Origin: an uncultured Flavobacteriales bacterium
Lineage (GTDB): Bacteria > Bacteroidota > Bacteroidia > Flavobacteriales_D > Crocinitomicaceae
NCBI GenBank assembly: GCA_913020765.1
Contig: CAJWAO010000005.1
Coordinates: 1-55,970 of the forward strand
DNA: 55,970 bases
Reading direction: 5' to 3'
Part shown: positions 9,995 to 18,654 of the stretch, one piece after another
Position numbering within the stretch: position 1 is the stretch's first letter
How the letters are laid out: the number at the start of each line of letters is the position of its first letter
Position numbers and translations under genes: made by a program
The notes under the pieces: model-generated
The model's database searches: none
The model's input: the letters and a program-made list of their open reading frames with translations, nothing else
What the model was told of the DNA's origin: nothing

Positions 9995-12900
9995 TTGAAC
10001 ATTTGGAAAACATATGGACTATCAGTAAAATGGGGCATTTCGCTCCTATTTTACATTTTAAGCTGGTCGTATTTCGCTCAGGATGATACGATTCAACTTC
10101 CGTTTCCAATTTATAATGCACAAAATCCTTTTCAAGTTGAAACACAGAGCTTTGACCTGGGAGATCCCTCATCATTGAATCAAAATATATCATATGATCC
10201 ACTCACCGGAACCTATATTTTTTCTGAAACAATGGGAAATGGCTTGAATTACAGAAATCCATCGTTTTTAACCTTAGATGAATATTTAGAGTTTAAAAGA
10301 GAAAAATCCATGTCACAGGATTGGCTGGAGATCATTGAAGAAGAAACTGAAGAAAATAGAGCTTTTGAATTGCCAATAAAGATTGGTAGTAAGGCATTTG
10401 AAAACTTTTTTGGCTCTGACCAAATAACCATAAAACCACAGGGGAATATTGAACTCGCTCTGGGGGTGAATTCATCAAGATATGACAACCCATTGCTGCC
10501 ATTAAGACAAAGAAGGGTTACAAGGTTTGATTTTCAACAAAACATCAATATGGATATTGTAGGTCAAATTGGTACGAAATTGAAAATTGGTGCAAAATAC
10601 AATACCCAGGCCTCCTTCGATTTTGAAAATATTTCAACACTCGAGCATACAGGAGATGAAGATCAAATTCTTCAAAAAATTGCACTTGGTAATGTCGCTC
10701 TTGACCTACCCACTTCTCTTATTCAAGGATCACAAACCTTATTTGGTGCTAAGACCCAGCTCAAATTCGGCCGTGCCACATTTGACCTTATTGCGGCCTC
10801 TTCCAAAGGTCAGAGAAATGAAATCAATGTAAGTGGTAAGGCTCAAATTCAGGAGTTCGAGCTCAGCGCCGATAATTACGAAGCAAATAGACACTATTTT
10901 CTCAACCTATACCATCAGCAGCACTATGATGAGGCCATGTCTACATTGCCTGTAGTAAGTTCTACGATGTACATCACGCGAATTGAAGTATGGGTAACCA
11001 ATAGAAACAACAGCATTGAAAACACAAGAAACATAATCGCATTTGCAGATCTCGGAGAAGCAAAGCAAGAGAATTGTCAAGGAAATCCAGGTGGATACTC
11101 TGTCAATGAAATCCCTAGAAATGAAGCCAACGATTTGTATAATTGGGCCGCAAACCAACCTACAATAAGAGGTTTTGCAAATTCAGTAAGCACGCTAAGC
11201 TCTCAATTTTCGAGTCCAGGTCCATTTGAGCAGGCCGTCGAATATGAAAAACTTGAAAATGCAAGAAGACTCGAAGAAAGTGATTTTACCTACAATGCAC
11301 TCCTGGGCTATATTTCTCTAAACAGCCCTTTGAATAATGATGAGATTTTGTCCGTGGCTTACGAATATACTTATCGTGGAGAAACGTATCAAGTGGGTGA
11401 ATTTTCTACAGACGGCTCCTCTGGTCAAGATGCACTCATTCTAAAATTGCTGAGACCTACCATCACAAACCCCAATAATAAGATTTGGGATCTAATGATG
11501 AAAAATGTATACTCTATTGGTGCTTATCAGGTAGACCAATTAGGTTTCAAAATCGATGTTTTATACAACAATCCTGAAACTTCTGTTGAACTTCCAATTA
11601 TTCCTATAGATGGTGTTGATAAAAAGCAGATTGTCACGCTCATAGATATGGATAAAATCAATCAAAACAACCAACCATTTTCTGATGGTGTTTTTGATTT
11701 TGCACCATTTAATCAAATCCAAAATAAAATCGACAATGGTGGAACCATCAACAAAAAAAATGGTCGTATCTTCTTTTCCACAGTTGAACCATTTGGAAAG
11801 ACCCTAGAGAGTAAACTAATTGAAGCAGGAATTCCAGGGATAACTGTAGATAAAATTGCATTTCATGAACTTTATGATTCCACAAAAACTGCGGCACAAC
11901 AGATTCCAAGTAAAAATAGATTTGTATTTAAAGGAGAATATCAATCCTCTATAACCTCTGACATACCGCTGAACGTAATGTCAGTCCCTGAAGGGTCAGT
12001 TTCTGTTACAGCAGGCGGAATAAGACTTGTAGAGGGGGTTGACTACACTGTTGACTACGCCTTTGGTCGAGTTAAAATTCTAAATACCGGAATTCTAGAG
12101 TCAAATACACCCATAAAAATATCTATAGAGAGTAACTCCGTATTTGGATTCCAGGCAAGATCCATGGTTGGAGGCCGATACCAATACCGATTTAGTGACC
12201 GTTTGAAATTAGGTGCGACCTGGGTAAGAATGATGGAACGACCTGTCACGCAGAAGGTTGATTTTGGTAGTGAACCATTTAAAAATAATGTGATTGGTGC
12301 AGATATCGCACTGAGGACAGACGTCCCTTTTTTAACCAAGCTTGTTGACTTTCTTCCGGTCATATCTACCAAACAGATGTCTACGCTGTCCTTTACTGGA
12401 GAATTTGCTCATTTAATCCCCGGTCAACCCAAAGCCATTGAAAAGGAGGGAACTTCCTATATTGATGACTTTGAAGCAGCCCAAAGTGCGATTGACCTAA
12501 GAAATATTAATGCTTGGCGCTTAGCCTCCATCCCGCAAGGTCAACCAGAGCTTTTCCCTGAAGCAACAAACAAAGATTTATCCGCAGGATATAATCGAGC
12601 AAAAACCGCATGGTATGTAATTGATCCCGTTCTAAATGGTGGTGGAACCTCACTAACTCCACAACATATCCTCGATAACGGAGGTGCAATCACTAGTGAC
12701 AGCAGGATGAGACTGGTTAACCAAAATGATATTTTCCCGCTCGTAGATGTACCATATGGAGGAATTCAAAATATTCCTGTGCTAGATTTAGCTTACTATC
12801 CAAAGGAGAGAGGAATGTACAATTATGATACAACCAATACCGTCGATTCTATCGGTCAATTCATTAACCCGGAAGAACGATGGGGAGGAATTATGCGTGG

Positions 12901-15900
12901 CTTAACCACAAATGATTTTGAAGTTGCAAATATTGAATTTATACAGTTTTGGGTATTAGATCCCTTCAATGAGGACGCAGAAGGTGTTGACACGAACGCT
13001 TTCCATAATGGTGGAGACATCTATTTTAATTTAGGTAATATCTCCGAGGACGTCCTTCCAGATTCACGAAAAAGTTTTGAAAATGGCCTCCCTCCCCAAG
13101 GAGTATCCGTTGACGATAATATAGACACTACAGAGTGGGCTCGTGTATCAACACAACAAGTGGTTGTAAATGCCTTTGACAATGATCCTGCTTCGCGTCT
13201 TAACCAAGATGTTGGATTAGATGGATGGGACGATACCGAGGAGGCCATAGCTTTTCAAAATTATCTTTCTTGGGTGAACAACCACCCAACCATGACTGCA
13301 GTAACGAAAGATGCACTGATTGGTGATCCCTCAGGGGACAATTACAACTATTATTTGGATGATGATTTCGATAATGATGAAGCGGATATTTTAGAACGGT
13401 ATAAAAAATACAACGGAATGGAGGGCAATTCTCCGACCATAGAATTTTCAACCTCGCTGAACTCAGCTGGATATCCAACACAAGCTACCAATATGCCGGA
13501 TATTGAGGATATCAATCAAGACAATAACCTTTCTGAGACAGAAAGTTATTTCCAATATAAAGTCAGTCTTCGAAAAAACGATATGCAAGAAGGCAGCAAT
13601 TATATTACCAATAAGCAGGTTTACACAAATGGCAATAAAACAGAAACCTGGTATCAATTCAAGATCCCAATCACAGACTATGAAAAACGTATTAATGGGA
13701 TTCAGGATTTCAGATCCATTCGATTTATGCGTATGTTCCTGAAAAACTTTGATGAAGAGGTTGTTATTCGTTTTGCCCGATTAGAACTCATTAGGGGAGA
13801 ATGGAGAAGATTTTTGGAGGACCTCACCCAACCGGGCTTGAGCATACAGCAAGATCCTAATTTAACCACGTTTAATATAGGAGCAGTAAATATCCAAGAA
13901 AATGAACAACGACAGCCCATCAATTATAGCGTTCCACCCGGAATTCAACGAGAGGTAGATCCGTCTCAGCCATACGCAAGACAGATGAATGAACAGTCCC
14001 TAGTGCTCGAAATATGTAACCTGCAGGATGGGGATGCAAGGGCTGCATATAGAAATGTACAATTTGATGTGCGTACATATAAAAAGCTCAAAATGTTTGT
14101 GCATGCCGAAGAGGTAGTTCCCAATACCCTTGAAGACCATGAGCTTACTTTATTCGTTAGACTAGGAACCGATTTTGTAGATAACTACTATGAATATGAG
14201 CTACCGATGGATGTCTCAGAATGGTACAACCATGGAGCGGATGATGCTTGGCCTTCAGCCAATGATGTTGAAATTATTTTCGATGACCTAATTGACTTGA
14301 AAAAGGAACGGAATTCAATTGTTGAATCAGGCGGAACGGGGATATCATATATCGTCGAATATGCCAAAACCGATCCCAAAAATAACGAGCGAAAAATTAA
14401 AGTAAAAGGAAGTCCCAACCTTCAAGGATTAAGAACGATTATGATTGGGGTGAGAAATCCTCTTAAAAACAATCCAAATAATATATGGCAGCCAGATGAC
14501 GGAGAGGCAGAATGCGTTAATGTTTGGGTCAACGAAATGAGGCTCACAGATTTTGTGAGTGAAGGAGGCTCTGCCGCTGTAGGTCAATTACAACTCAAGC
14601 TCGCTGATTTCGCAAATATCAATGCCTCTGGGAATTATTCTGGTATCAATTGGGGAAGTGTAGACAGCAGAGTACAAGACCGTCAGAGAAACGAGCAAAT
14701 TGGATTTGATTTGAATTCTACTTTTCAGCTCGGACAATTTTTTGGCAAGCAAGCACGTATTTCTCTACCTTTCTTTTATGGTTACTCACTGGGAGTAGTA
14801 AATCCTGAATATGACCCGTTTAATCCAGATATAAAGCTCGCTGATTACGATGACGCAACACGTCGACAGAGGATGAAACTCGGTCAAGATTTCAACGAAA
14901 GAAAGTCATTTAATTTCACCAATGTCAGAAAAGAGGCAAAAGCAGGTAGTAAAAATCATTTTTGGAGGCTTTCGAACTGGGCTGCAAGCTACGCCTATGC
15001 AGAAAACCTTCAACGAGACTTTAATACAAAAAAGGACCTAACAAAAACATGGACTGGTGCGCTAAATTATAACTACACATTTAAAGGAAAACCATTTCAA
15101 CCATTTAGAAAATGGAAACCCGTTCAAAAATCAAAATACCTTAAGCTAATCAAAGACTTCAATCTATTTTTGATGCCGAAAAACATGTCCTTCACAAATG
15201 ACTACTCCAGAATATATAACGAACGTCAAGTGAGAAACAACCTAGTTCCTGACTATGAGTTTGATCCTATATTTTTGAAACGTTTTGATTGGAATAGGAA
15301 ATATGAAATAGGATACGATATTACACGAAACCTTAAAACAACATTTAGTGCGCGCAATCAATCAATTTTTGAGGAAGGGAACAATAGCGTCGATAGGAAA
15401 GAAAACCCAGAAGGGTACCAAGAATTTTTGGATACGATTCGTTCGCAAATGTCGACACTAGGAAAGACAATGCAATACAATCAAAATTTCACAGTCAATT
15501 ATAAAATACCATTTAATAAATTCCCTTTAACGAATTGGGTCAATGCCAATATTAAGTATACCGGAGGATATAACTGGGCAAGAGCTCCTTTGGGACAGAG
15601 TGATTTTGGAAATACCATCCAGAACAGTAGAAATATAAATATGACCACGCAAGCCAACTTTGTAAACCTCTATAACAAAGTTCCTTTCTTTAAAAAGATT
15701 CTATCCGATGGAAGAAACTCAAGGGCAAGACTAAATCCGAGGTCCGGTCCTGGGAGTAGAAATTCCGGAGGAACTGAGCAAAATACCGAAACCGAAGAAA
15801 AGAAAAAATGGGAATGGATCATCGTGGAAGACCTTGAACCTGATCAGCCGCTTGACTCTATGAATAAGGAGGAATTAAAAGCTTACAAGAAAAAAAATAG

Positions 15901-17350
15901 AGCCCATAAACGAAAGGTACGAAAGGAAGAAAGGGCCAAACGCAAAATCCCAAAAATAATAGGATTCTTTGCCCGTATAATCATGACGGTAAGAAATATT
16001 TCAGGAACATATGCCTTAAATGACGGTACTATATTACCGGGATATGGGGAGGAATCAAGATTTCTTGGGATGAATAGCTCAACCTCACAGCTAAGTGGTT
16101 TTGTATTTGGGCAACAAGGCTACGATATCTTTGGCAGGTCCAACGGTTATAATATTTCAAATTTAGCAACAGAAAATAATTGGTTGATCAGAAATGAAAA
16201 CCTAAATACACAGTATGCCACAACGCATACAGCAAATCTTACGATGAGAGCCACACTTGAGCCATTTAAAGATGTAAATATTGACTTAAATTTAAATAGA
16301 AATTATTCTGATAATTCGGGTGAGTTTTATCGCTGGAACGAGAGTGCACAGGCTTTTGAAGGACAAAGCCAATTTAAAACCTCTACCCTCACCTATTCGA
16401 CAATTACATTGGGGACCTCATTTATCAGACAGGGGGCGCAATATGAATCCAGTGTTTTTGATGCCTTATTAAACAATAGAGAGGAAGTCTCTCAACTTAT
16501 TGGAAGCCAAAATTCGAATTCATCGCTTACCAGTCCCGGAGGCTATTATTCTGGTTACTCAGGAAGTCAGCAAGATGTTGTCTTGGGGTCTTTCATGACC
16601 GCCTTCAATAATTCTTCCATCAACGAGCGAAATATTGATCCAATGCAAAGCTTACCGCTGCCGAACTGGTCAGTAAACTACAGCGGCTTGACAAAGTATA
16701 AATGGACTAAAAAGTTTTTAAAGTCATTTATTGTCAGGCATGGCTATAGCTCAACCGTCTCATTAAACGGAATGCAAACCAACCTAAATTCAGAATCGGA
16801 TGCTCAAGGTAATTTAACAGCACTAGACATTGACAACAACTATATTCCAGAAATGCAGATTCAAAATATCGTTATCAGCGAACGCTTCTCTCCGTTAATT
16901 GGAATTGATGCAAACTGGATCATTGGTACCCATACCCTTCAAACCAGATTTGAATATAAGAAAGACCGTCAAGCCACATTAGCGCTTAGTAACAATCAAG
17001 TTACTGAGTCCTTATCGGAAGAAATTGTAATTGGTACAGCTGCTAGAATTAAAGATGTCAAGCTACCATTTAGAAATATAAAATCAAGTGATGTTAACAT
17101 TAAATTTGATTTTTCATTCAGAGACAATCTCACAGTGATTCGAAAAATTGTGGAAAATACAAATCAAGCCACAGCAGGACAAAGAACAGTTGCCATCAAA
17201 ATTTCAGCGGATTACAACATTACGAATAACCTTACTTTAATGTTCTATTACGACCAAAACCTCAATACACCTAAGGTTCAAACGAGTTATCCAACAGGGA
17301 ATATCAATACTGGGTTCAAAATAAGGTTCAACTTAGCCGGGGTACAATGA
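9995..17350 (+). CDS. sprA: T9SS outer-membrane translocon / gliding motility protein SprA
   Basis: A 2451-residue outer-membrane protein with the size and features of SprA, the single-chain giant beta-barrel through which T9SS cargo crosses the outer membrane. The start is a TTG at 9995, one base after the ruvA stop. It is supported because it alone gives a complete signal peptide (MNIWKTYGLSVKWGISLLFYILSW, cleavage near YFAQ), and the next in-frame Met is far inside the mature protein. The chain is rich in Asn, aromatic and alternating beta-strand segments throughout. An unusual highly charged, basic stretch lies at about residues 1930-1990 (EEKKKWEW to RKEERAKRKIPK). The end is barrel-like (NTGFKIRFNLAGV). 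The next gene overlaps its stop by 4 bases. With porP/sprF at 54923 this shows that the organism has a T9SS. Confidence 0.95.
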   Translation: MNIWKTYGLSVKWGISLLFYILSWSYFAQDDTIQLPFPIYNAQNPFQVETQSFDLGDPSSLNQNISYDPLTGTYIFSETMGNGLNYRNPSFLTLDEYLEFKREKSMSQDWLEIIEEETEENRAFELPIKIGSKAFENFFGSDQITIKPQGNIELALGVNSSRYDNPLLPLRQRRVTRFDFQQNINMDIVGQIGTKLKIGAKYNTQASFDFENISTLEHTGDEDQILQKIALGNVALDLPTSLIQGSQTLFGAKTQLKFGRATFDLIAASSKGQRNEINVSGKAQIQEFELSADNYEANRHYFLNLYHQQHYDEAMSTLPVVSSTMYITRIEVWVTNRNNSIENTRNIIAFADLGEAKQENCQGNPGGYSVNEIPRNEANDLYNWAANQPTIRGFANSVSTLSSQFSSPGPFEQAVEYEKLENARRLEESDFTYNALLGYISLNSPLNNDEILSVAYEYTYRGETYQVGEFSTDGSSGQDALILKLLRPTITNPNNKIWDLMMKNVYSIGAYQVDQLGFKIDVLYNNPETSVELPIIPIDGVDKKQIVTLIDMDKINQNNQPFSDGVFDFAPFNQIQNKIDNGGTINKKNGRIFFSTVEPFGKTLESKLIEAGIPGITVDKIAFHELYDSTKTAAQQIPSKNRFVFKGEYQSSITSDIPLNVMSVPEGSVSVTAGGIRLVEGVDYTVDYAFGRVKILNTGILESNTPIKISIESNSVFGFQARSMVGGRYQYRFSDRLKLGATWVRMMERPVTQKVDFGSEPFKNNVIGADIALRTDVPFLTKLVDFLPVISTKQMSTLSFTGEFAHLIPGQPKAIEKEGTSYIDDFEAAQSAIDLRNINAWRLASIPQGQPELFPEATNKDLSAGYNRAKTAWYVIDPVLNGGGTSLTPQHILDNGGAITSDSRMRLVNQNDIFPLVDVPYGGIQNIPVLDLAYYPKERGMYNYDTTNTVDSIGQFINPEERWGGIMRGLTTNDFEVANIEFIQFWVLDPFNEDAEGVDTNAFHNGGDIYFNLGNISEDVLPDSRKSFENGLPPQGVSVDDNIDTTEWARVSTQQVVVNAFDNDPASRLNQDVGLDGWDDTEEAIAFQNYLSWVNNHPTMTAVTKDALIGDPSGDNYNYYLDDDFDNDEADILERYKKYNGMEGNSPTIEFSTSLNSAGYPTQATNMPDIEDINQDNNLSETESYFQYKVSLRKNDMQEGSNYITNKQVYTNGNKTETWYQFKIPITDYEKRINGIQDFRSIRFMRMFLKNFDEEVVIRFARLELIRGEWRRFLEDLTQPGLSIQQDPNLTTFNIGAVNIQENEQRQPINYSVPPGIQREVDPSQPYARQMNEQSLVLEICNLQDGDARAAYRNVQFDVRTYKKLKMFVHAEEVVPNTLEDHELTLFVRLGTDFVDNYYEYELPMDVSEWYNHGADDAWPSANDVEIIFDDLIDLKKERNSIVESGGTGISYIVEYAKTDPKNNERKIKVKGSPNLQGLRTIMIGVRNPLKNNPNNIWQPDDGEAECVNVWVNEMRLTDFVSEGGSAAVGQLQLKLADFANINASGNYSGINWGSVDSRVQDRQRNEQIGFDLNSTFQLGQFFGKQARISLPFFYGYSLGVVNPEYDPFNPDIKLADYDDATRRQRMKLGQDFNERKSFNFTNVRKEAKAGSKNHFWRLSNWAASYAYAENLQRDFNTKKDLTKTWTGALNYNYTFKGKPFQPFRKWKPVQKSKYLKLIKDFNLFLMPKNMSFTNDYSRIYNERQVRNNLVPDYEFDPIFLKRFDWNRKYEIGYDITRNLKTTFSARNQSIFEEGNNSVDRKENPEGYQEFLDTIRSQMSTLGKTMQYNQNFTVNYKIPFNKFPLTNWVNANIKYTGGYNWARAPLGQSDFGNTIQNSRNINMTTQANFVNLYNKVPFFKKILSDGRNSRARLNPRSGPGSRNSGGTEQNTETEEKKKWEWIIVEDLEPDQPLDSMNKEELKAYKKKNRAHKRKVRKEERAKRKIPKIIGFFARIIMTVRNISGTYALNDGTILPGYGEESRFLGMNSSTSQLSGFVFGQQGYDIFGRSNGYNISNLATENNWLIRNENLNTQYATTHTANLTMRATLEPFKDVNIDLNLNRNYSDNSGEFYRWNESAQAFEGQSQFKTSTLTYSTITLGTSFIRQGAQYESSVFDALLNNREEVSQLIGSQNSNSSLTSPGGYYSGYSGSQQDVVLGSFMTAFNNSSINERNIDPMQSLPLPNWSVNYSGLTKYKWTKKFLKSFIVRHGYSSTVSLNGMQTNLNSESDAQGNLTALDIDNNYIPEMQIQNIVISERFSPLIGIDANWIIGTHTLQTRFEYKKDRQATLALSNNQVTESLSEEIVIGTAARIKDVKLPFRNIKSSDVNIKFDFSFRDNLTVIRKIVENTNQATAGQRTVAIKISADYNITNNLTLMFYYDQNLNTPKVQTSYPTGNINTGFKIRFNLAGVQ

Positions 17351-17805
17351 TTATAATAAGAGAGGCTATTCTTGGGGATGAAAAAGATATTCTCCTATTA
17401 GTAAAAGAGCTTGCAGTTTATGAGAAAGAACCTGACGCCGTTGAAATAACCACAGAAGAGATTCGATCACATTTATTCGATGAGCAAATATGCAACGCGA
17501 TTGTTGCTGTTGACAACGATCAAATCATCGGATTTGCCCTTTATTATACCTCCTACTCGACATGGAAGGGGAAGTGTCTTTATCTCGAAGATCTTTATGT
17601 AAAAGCAGAAATGAGAAAAACAGGAGTTGGTAAAAAGTTATTCGAACGGGTATCTCAAGATGCACAATTTAAAAAGGCACGTAGAATGGAATGGCGAGTT
17701 TATGACTGGAATCAACCAGCAATAGATTTTTATTTAAAACTAGGTGCTCAACTCAATAAAAACTGGTTAAGTGGACGTCTTGAATTTGACTATAAAATCA
17801 AATAA
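17347..17805 (+). CDS. GNAT-family N-acetyltransferase (diamine/spermidine acetyltransferase-like)
   Basis: A 152-residue acetyl-CoA-dependent acetyltransferase. The acetyl-CoA-binding motif A is LYLEDLYVKAEMRKTGVGKK, with RKTGVGK as the pyrophosphate loop. The C-terminal MEWRVYDWNQPAIDFYLKLGAQ block is characteristic of the SSAT-like (diamine acetyltransferase) branch. It overlaps the sprA stop by ATGA, so translational coupling is likely, though no functional link to secretion is implied. The substrate is uncertain: polyamines or small amines are the likeliest guess from the subfamily resemblance. Confidence 0.88.
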   Translation: MIIIREAILGDEKDILLLVKELAVYEKEPDAVEITTEEIRSHLFDEQICNAIVAVDNDQIIGFALYYTSYSTWKGKCLYLEDLYVKAEMRKTGVGKKLFERVSQDAQFKKARRMEWRVYDWNQPAIDFYLKLGAQLNKNWLSGRLEFDYKIK

Positions 17806-17855
17806 TAAGTCAAACTAATATTATCTTCAACCCGTACCATTGTATATTCATTACA

Positions 17856-17888
17856 TTGTAAACAAACCTCAACAACTACCTATATTAG
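17856..17888 (+). promoter_or_regulatory. Probable promoter of tandem RNA copy 1
   Basis: TTG at 17856-17858 and TATATTAG at 17881-17888 with a 22-base spacer. The -7 box has A in place of the third T of TAnnTTTG. Copy 2 carries the same substitution. It ends 8 bases before the first paired base of the RNA. Confidence 0.4.
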
Positions 17889-17896
17889 ATGAGAAA

Positions 17897-18086
17897 TAAG
17901 GAGAGACACAGGCAACTTCTTATGCGAAAAGTGAACTGCTTGGAGAAGCAGTTTTATTTCTAGTTTGATAAGAGTTTAATAGTTTTAGTCGACCCGCCAG
18001 GGTCATTGCATAAGAAGTTCCTGTACCTTAGTTAAATCGAAGTAGCACAATCAATCTATATGAAGGCCCATTTAGGGCTTTTTTTT
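17897..18086 (+). ncRNA. Structured small RNA, tandem copy 1 of 3
   Basis: A predicted RNA of about 190 nt in an 850-base stretch without protein genes. Closing stem P1: TAAGG 17897-17901 with CCTTA 18026-18030, ACAGG 17908-17912 with CCTGT 18020-18024, and a perfect 12-bp stem 17914-17925 with 18008-18019. P1 has an asymmetric internal loop (17902-17907 against one A) and a bulged C at 17913. Inside P1 are hairpin P2 (AACTGCTT/AAGCAGTT, 17934-17941 with 17946-17953, loop GGAG), a 23-base unpaired linker (17966-17988) and hairpin P3 (GACCC/GGGTC, 17991-17995 with 18000-18004, loop GCCA). About 30 bases of unstructured 3' sequence precede a terminator. No open reading frame of note lies within. 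Function is unknown. The basis is my own pairing plus comparison of the three copies. Confidence 0.8.
18063..18086 (+). terminator. Rho-independent terminator of RNA copy 1
   Basis: AAGGCCC, loop ATTTA, GGGCTTT (7 bp with one G-U pair), followed by a T run to 18086. Confidence 0.8.
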
Positions 18087-18205
18087 ATTTTACCCTATTC
18101 CGTGTTATAAAACCCATTTACACCCTGATAATAAGTGAAAAGTGCCTTTTCTTCAATCATTCATCGTAAATATTCATTGGGCAAACATAAGCTCACTTAA
18201 GTACC

Positions 18206-18213
18206 TACCTTAG
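18206..18213 (+). promoter_or_regulatory. Probable -7 element of tandem RNA copy 2
   Basis: TACCTTAG, the same TAnnTTAG variant as copy 1 and the same 8-base distance to the first paired base. A TTG at 18177-18179 lies 26 bases upstream, somewhat far for a -33 element. Confidence 0.35.
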
Positions 18214-18221
18214 AAGAGAAA

Positions 18222-18413
18222 TAAGGAGAGACACAGGCAACTTCTTATGCAAAAAGTTAACTGCTTGGAGAAGCAGTTTTATTTCTAGTTTGATAAGAGT
18301 TTAATAGTTTTAGTCGACCCGCCAGGGTCATTGCATGAGAAGTTCCTGTACCTTATTATAAAACTTGCAGTAACACAAATAATCAATATGAAGGCCTTTC
18401 GGGGCCTTTTTTT
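18222..18413 (+). ncRNA. Structured small RNA, tandem copy 2 of 3
   Basis: Nearly identical to copy 1: about three differences over the roughly 140-base folded body, while promoter and 3' flanks have diverged. P1: 18222-18226 with 18351-18355, 18233-18237 with 18345-18349, and 18239-18250 with 18333-18344. One change in P1 turns a U-A pair of copy 1 into a U-G pair (18246 with 18337), so the stem is kept. P2: 18259-18266 with 18271-18278, loop GGAG. The linker at 18291-18313 is identical to copy 1. P3: 18316-18320 with 18325-18329. It has its own terminator. It starts 325 bases after copy 1, so the repeat unit includes promoter and terminator. This indicates a fairly recent duplication of a complete transcription unit. 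Confidence 0.8.
18391..18413 (+). terminator. Rho-independent terminator of RNA copy 2
   Basis: AAGGCC, loop TTTCGG, GGCCTT, followed by a T run to 18413. Confidence 0.8.
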
Positions 18414-18478
18414 GTATAGCAACCATCTTACAAATGAAGGTTTAAACATTCTTCAAGTTCGCTTTTGTCTTTAATAGA

Positions 18479-18509
18479 TTGTGCATTTTAAGCTTTTTTC
18501 ATATCTTTG
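18479..18509 (+). promoter_or_regulatory. Strong promoter of RNA copy 3
   Basis: TTG at 18479-18481 and a perfect TATCTTTG at 18502-18509 with a 20-base spacer. The predicted transcription start (about 18514) coincides with the first base of the closing stem, which supports the proposed 5' end of the RNA family. Confidence 0.65.
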
Positions 18510-18513
18510 CATC

Positions 18514-18654
18514 TAAGGATAAACAGGTCACTTCTCACGCAATACTTTTCAAATCTTGCTTGGAGAAGCTCGATTTGTATCATCTAATGATAAGAGTTTA
18601 ATAGTTTTAGCAAACGTCCATTACGGACAATCTGTGTGAGAAGCCCTGTCCTTA
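18514..18654 (+). ncRNA. Structured small RNA, diverged copy 3 of 3
   Basis: Same architecture with many sequence changes. P1: TAAGG 18514-18518 with CCTTA 18650-18654, ACAGG 18523-18527 with CCTGT 18645-18649, and CTTCTCAC 18531-18538 with GTGAGAAG 18636-18643. P2: AAATC 18551-18555 with GATTT 18572-18576, then GCTT 18558-18561 with AAGC 18566-18569, again with loop GGAG. The 23-base linker (18588-18610) is identical to copies 1 and 2. P3: GTCC/GGAC around loop ATTAC. Two P1 pairs that are U-A in copy 1 are C-G here. No terminator follows: the last paired base abuts the stop codon of the convergent cyclase gene at 18655. The 3' end is therefore set by processing, or transcription runs antisense into that gene. 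Confidence 0.75.

Noticed and set aside
17897..18086. 6S RNA, tmRNA or SRP RNA as identity of the tandem RNAs
   Set aside because: The fold is a long closing stem around two small hairpins and a single-stranded linker, not the single long rod with a central bubble of 6S. There is no tRNA-like end as in tmRNA, and no SRP domain IV motif. Tandem triplication would also be unusual for these.
17897..18654. CRISPR array or protein-binding direct repeats
   Set aside because: There are only three units, spaced about 300 bases apart, with internal hairpins, promoters and terminators. CRISPR repeats would be 25-40 bases with similar-sized spacers, and no cas gene is near.
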